Source of the DNA: Coptodactyla brooksi
Taxonomy: Eukaryota > Arthropoda > Insecta > Coleoptera > Scarabaeidae
Length of the DNA stretch: 23,183 nucleotides
Direction of reading: 5' to 3'
NCBI GenBank assembly: GCA_033557675.1
Contig: JAWQRM010000398.1
Span: 1 to 23,183, forward strand
Of this stretch, positions 19,702-23,183 are shown piece after piece. The position numbers and the translations under genes were made by a program. The first letter of the stretch is position 1, and each line of letters starts with the position of its first letter. The notes under the pieces were generated by a model. The model did not search any database, had not been told where the DNA came from, and saw only the letters and a list, made by a program, of their open reading frames with translations.

Positions 19702-21190
19702 AGACAAAAAACACAGATCTCTCGACTTCCTGGCAGGATGACGCGTGGTCATGATGACCCTAATAAAGGTACCTACAGCATGATGGTTGCACACTCTATG
19801 TATCCTCCCGTCTTTATTGATGATGTCTCTGAGGAACAGGTTTTCTATTTCCTAAAGAGGTTACCTAATAAATTTACAGCTGATGATGATGATCTTCCTG
19901 CATTCTTTGCTCATGATTGCAGCGCGGTTTTTGCCATCTCACTTCATTTCATAATTAATCTATCATTAAGCACTTGCTTGCTTCCTAAACTTTGGAAGTT
20001 CTCGCGCATTGCTCCGGCATTTAAACGTGGTGAACATACCTCCATTACCGATTATCGACCTATATCCTTGTTATCTAATTTTGCAAAAGTTTTTGAACAG
20101 ATTATTTACACGATGATTTACCGCAAGTTCATTCATTTGAATCACTAAACCAGCATGGGTTGATTAAGAGTCGTTCAGCGATCACTAATCTTGCGGTGAT
20201 TACTGAGGTTATCTGCAAATCATTGGATGAGGGCCGTCAGGTGGATGTGGTGTACACGGAATCGAAGGCATTTGACATGATTCATCACGACATCCTATTG
20301 TGTAAGCTTAGTGCATTTAGATTTTCTCCTAAGCTTATCAAACTGTTTGCCACTTATCTATCAGACACGCAAAATGAGGTGTTCCTCACGGCTCATATTT
20401 GGAGCCTCTACTATTTATTATTTTTTTGAACGGCTTACGGGATAAGTTTTCTTCCATTGTACTCGCTTATGCGGATGATTTGAAATTATTTCGAACAACT
20501 GCCTCGGATAGCGATATGGTTGGTCTTCTGTCGGACATCGATTTTCTGGTGGAGTGATGTAACCATAATCAGCTGAGGGTTAACATTGATAAGTACAGTG
20601 CGGTCAGTTTTACACGTAAGTTGTACCTTTTACCTCGACCTATTATCTAGAAGGTGTTCCGTTGCATAAATTATCCTTCGTCAGGGATCTAGGGGTTGCT
20701 ATTGACAGTAGACTGTTTTTCCTATCGCACATTGGGGATATTGCATCGTCAACGGCAAGAATGCTTGATTTCGTGCTACATACCTCGTACACATAACACT
20801 GATATCAGTAAATGCAGATTTACTAATATCAGTGTTTTCACATGGCCTTGGTGCTATCAAAGATGGAGTGCAGCTCTATGAGTTGTTCAGCACTTGGTGT
20901 TTCCTGAAATATTTATCTTTCTACCTGGATGAAATGTGGAACGGGTTGTGCATCCTTCTCGGCATTCGATGTGAGAAGAGATGACCAGTCCGTCAAGTTT
21001 TTAATGAAATTACTGCAGGGTGGACTGGAATGTAACTGGTTACTGGCGCGTCTTATTTGCAGTACCTACACGGACAAAATCTAATAACAACACCTTTTAC
21101 TTGAACCACTGCAGAATTGGTCTTTTGGCCAACTCTCCTGAGCAAAGGATGTGTAAAATAGTTAACAGACTTGGTGAAAATGTGTTTTCT
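19702..21190 (+). pseudogene. LINE ORF2, reverse transcriptase (second part)
   Basis: The LINE continues after the mariner-like insert. KTKNTDLSTSW is followed, after stops, by VFYFLKRLPNKFTADDDDLP and LLPKLWKFSRIAPAFKRGEH (the early RT motifs), then TDYRPISLLSNFAKVFEQII, the conserved Y-R-P-I-S-L motif. A short gap precedes LIKSRSAITNLAVITEVI and VDVVYTESKAFDMIHHDIL (motif A, where members have D-x-x-K-A-F-D). The catalytic box is YADDLKLF at 20468. Later pieces include HNQLRVNIDKYSAVSFTRK, FVRDLGVAIDSRLFF and, at the end, NSPEQRMCKIVNRLGENVFS. The catalytic Asp pair is present, but stops and frameshifts break the protein at many points. Confidence 0.88.
20795..20836. repeat. Near-perfect 19-bp palindrome inside the LINE
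   Basis: AACACTGATATCAGTAAAT (20795-20813) is followed by GCAG and then by its reverse complement with one mismatch (20818-20836). It lies in the region after the RT core, where the LINE frame is already broken. Confidence 0.8.
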
Positions 21191-21346
21191 TAATATTCTT
21201 AATTACAATTGTATGTGTTGCATTCAGCTTATGATTTGTTATTACCCTTAATTTAGTCATGTATTATCTAGTTACACATTATATTATATTGTCCTGTAAG
21301 TGAATTTTGTTAGGCAATAAGACTATTATTATTATTATTATGAAAC

Positions 21347-22160
21347 CATAATAACCTAATAGGTCTAAGAACGACTTTACTTCTTTCTGTGATTTCGGAA
21401 TCGGAAAATGTTGAATAGCCCTAATTTTATCTGGATTTATCGCAACTTCTTGTGGTAATATTATATTTATGACCTAGGTAAGCAATTGTTTTTTGAAAAA
21501 AGACGGATTTATCTCATTGAACCATCAGAATTGCACTTTTTAATCTGTCGCAAACCTTTTTTAAATAAACAATATATATGGTCTAGAAGGGAATGTGATA
21601 AAAATCAAGGTGTCGTCTAAATGCACAATGCAAATTTCATTATTTAAGCCCCGTAAAACGTAAACGTTATTCATAACTCTGAAAAGTTGATGGATCATTC
21701 TTGCTCCCGAATGGCATTCTATTAAAGTCGTAATGTCCGTTTAGAGTGGAGAAAGTAGATTTAGATATGTTCTTCTTAGCGAATTCTATTTGATGAAAAC
21801 TCGATGTCAAGTCCAGGGCGGTAAAATAATTGGCTCTAATTTGTCTAGCAACTCTGTTGTTTGGGGTAAAGGGTTTTCATCATCCACTGTTTTTTTGCTA
21901 ACTTTCCTATAATCTATAACCATGCGCCATAACTTTATACCGGATTGATCAAATCTTTTGGGAAGTATCCAAATGGGACTCACAACGGGATATAGAAGGT
22001 TGGATTATACCTTGCTTTAAGATTTTATCAATTTAATACTTTCTTTCTTATGTATTCCAGGAAATCTATATAATTTAGTGTATACGGGAGGTTGATCAGT
22101 TTTATTTTATGTGTAAGTTCGTTAATGAAACTTAAAGGAACGTCTTCACAATGGAAAATA
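21347..22160 (-). pseudogene. Gypsy-type reverse transcriptase
   Basis: From the right end on the minus strand come GIIQPSIS (about 22010), then the IDYRK region with indels. YFTALDLTSSFHQIEFAKKN (about 21827-21768) is motif A with the catalytic Asp, then STLNGHYDFNRMPFGSKNDP. The catalytic box is HLDD, with LDD at 21620-21612 (members have YLDD; Tyr is replaced by His). The last readable piece, QKEVKSFLDLLGYY, stops at the LINE target duplication, and the following domain lies at 17575 and below. Frameshifts are frequent near the start. Confidence 0.88.
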
Positions 22161-22329
22161 TCTCTATTCTCCAAAGATCATTTACTCAATGCATCTTTTT
22201 TTCTTTATTACAATGATTTAACAGAATGTTGCCTAAATTTTCTTTTTATACGATAGCTGGTTTGTCAGTTCTGGATATAACTTCAATTGTTATTCCGAAT
22301 GGATTTTCTTTTTTTGTTACTTACTGTTG

Positions 22330-22640
22330 CGAATGACTTTGTATGGTTACATTCGTAATATCTTTTTGGTTGATTTTGTTTTGTATCGACAGCAGCTTCC
22401 AGCTGGTGTATTATATCCATGCCTATAAGTCCATCGTATTTTTCACTGAACTTGAAGATGTAGAATTTAAATCTAAACGGTAATTTGAAAATATTGAAAT
22501 TGAAATTATAGGAATTTGATTATGCAGGCTAACATCATGAGAGGTTTGTATATTAAAACTGTCATTACAAATACACCATTTAAAATATCTGTTGGCTAAA
22601 TTAATGCTTATTAAACTACTAGAGATTGGAATCTATGTAC
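22330..22640 (-). pseudogene. Gypsy-type protease and linker to RT (weak)
   Basis: On the minus strand SFNIQTSHDVSLHNQIPI is followed, after a frame change, by FKFSEKYDGLIGMDIIHQLE and AAVDTKQNQPKRYYECN. The D-G-L-I-G-(M/Y)-D pattern is characteristic of the end of the errantivirus protease domain. The catalytic D-T/S-G motif upstream is not recognisable, so either it is lost or the region before about 22640 is too decayed to read. Confidence 0.6.
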
Positions 22641-23125
22641 TCAGCCGGACGAGCAATTTTCAGTGTAATAATTATCGGGGTTTACTGTTATTTGTTAATT
22701 AAGAACCCACTTTGCACACCCACTTTAACCATAATTACAGAATATTTCATTTTATTTACCCCTTAAGACTAATCTTAAACTTGTGTCGTAAATGGTAGAA
22801 CTTTATGTCGGTTGTAGCGTTGCACTTTCAAACGCCAAAATAACACAGAGGTATATTATTATATTGTTTATAATGAAAAATAATATGGATAAAAATCCAT
22901 CTATGCCTGTCATTATTTTCAAACTGTTTGGAGTGGCGAAAAAATATATTCAGATCTCCAACAGTTTAAAACCTACCACACGTACAAACTTTAAATTATT
23001 AACTCTTTTCAAATGTACTATTAACATGAAAACAATACAACGATGAACAATTTAATTAAGGTTGAATATATTTCGAATCGTTCACTGCATCGAAAATGTA
23101 GCGCGGTATACACACACACACACAC

Positions 23126-23168
<43 letters not shown>

Positions 23169-23183
23169 CATAGAGTGAACTGT
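22641..23183. repeat. Flank with CA and TA microsatellites
   Basis: No gene is recognised. An 84-codon plus-strand frame (22792-23046) is AT-driven and resembles nothing I know. Near the end a CA run (about 23109-23126) is followed by a long TA run (about 23128-23165). Gypsy gag could have lain here but is not visible. Confidence 0.55.

Larger units (their letters stand above)
17584..21337 (+). mobile_element. 5'-truncated Jockey-like LINE inserted in the Gypsy element
   Basis: The insert starts inside the endonuclease domain and ends with an ATT-repeat tail (about 21324-21340), as many Jockey-type LINEs do. The target-site duplication is TTATGAAC (17576-17583) on the left and TTATGAAAC (21338-21346) on the right, one base different. 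The Gypsy reading frame on both sides is continuous across this site, which supports the boundaries. The LINE is itself interrupted at 18654-19699. About 2.7 kb belongs to the LINE. Truncation at the 5' end is typical of target-primed reverse transcription. Confidence 0.88.
13986..22640 (-). mobile_element. Gypsy/errantivirus-type LTR retrotransposon relic, interrupted by a LINE
   Basis: On the minus strand the order is protease, reverse transcriptase, RNase H, integrase, envelope, possible LTR. This is the order of Ty3/Gypsy elements of the env-bearing errantivirus type. A plus-strand LINE (17584-21337) splits the RT from the RNase H domain. Without the LINE the relic is about 4.9 kb. The gag gene, the 5' LTR and the primer-binding site are not seen; the element fades at about 22640. 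All genes are broken. Confidence 0.85.

Noticed and set aside
22792..23046. 84-codon plus-strand frame with ATG
   Set aside because: AT-driven composition, no known domain, next to microsatellites; most likely chance.
1..23183. CRISPR array, tRNA or rRNA genes
   Set aside because: No regularly spaced direct repeats, no cloverleaf-like A and B boxes and no rRNA-like conserved stretches were seen on either strand.

Overview
This is AT-rich, intron-era animal DNA, most likely from an insect. It carries no bacterial operons, no tRNA or rRNA gene and no complete host gene that I can support. Almost everything recognisable is a mobile-element relic: piggyBac, mariner-like DDE, Jockey-like and RTE-like LINEs, and a Gypsy/errantivirus-type LTR element. 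The errantivirus-type env relic, the TTAA-flanked piggyBac pair and the TA-flanked mariner-like element fit an arthropod. I cannot name the species; a hymenopteran is only a guess.

Layout. 1-1300: minus-strand piggyBac transposase relic, cut by the window edge, with two internal duplications. 1576-1803: tail of a mariner-like DDE transposase, plus strand. 2163-3801: no gene, apart from a GC-richer island at about 3150-3510. 3802-5386: piggyBac copy A, minus strand, both ends and TTAA target sites present, catalytic centre deleted. 5387-8280: eroded, unassigned DNA with one A-rich, lysine-rich frame (7005-7551). 8280-8990: RTE-like LINE relic. 9161-9375 and 10147-12370: two copies of an unnamed repeat; the second is split by piggyBac copy B (10244-12103), which is inverted relative to A and carries the same internal deletion. 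12798-13985: 5' and 3' truncated Jockey-like LINE, minus strand. About 13986-22640: a Gypsy-type element read on the minus strand (protease, reverse transcriptase, RNase H, integrase, envelope, possible 3' LTR). It is interrupted at 17584-21337 by a plus-strand LINE, which is itself interrupted at 18654-19699 by a mariner-like element with long inverted repeats. 22640-23183: flank ending in CA and TA microsatellites.

No gene here works with another. The value of the window is its insertion history: a three-deep nest whose target-site duplications can still be read, and a pair of related deletion-derivative piggyBac elements. Every coding region carries stops, frameshifts or deletions, so none is expected to be active. 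I did not find an evident new biological system.
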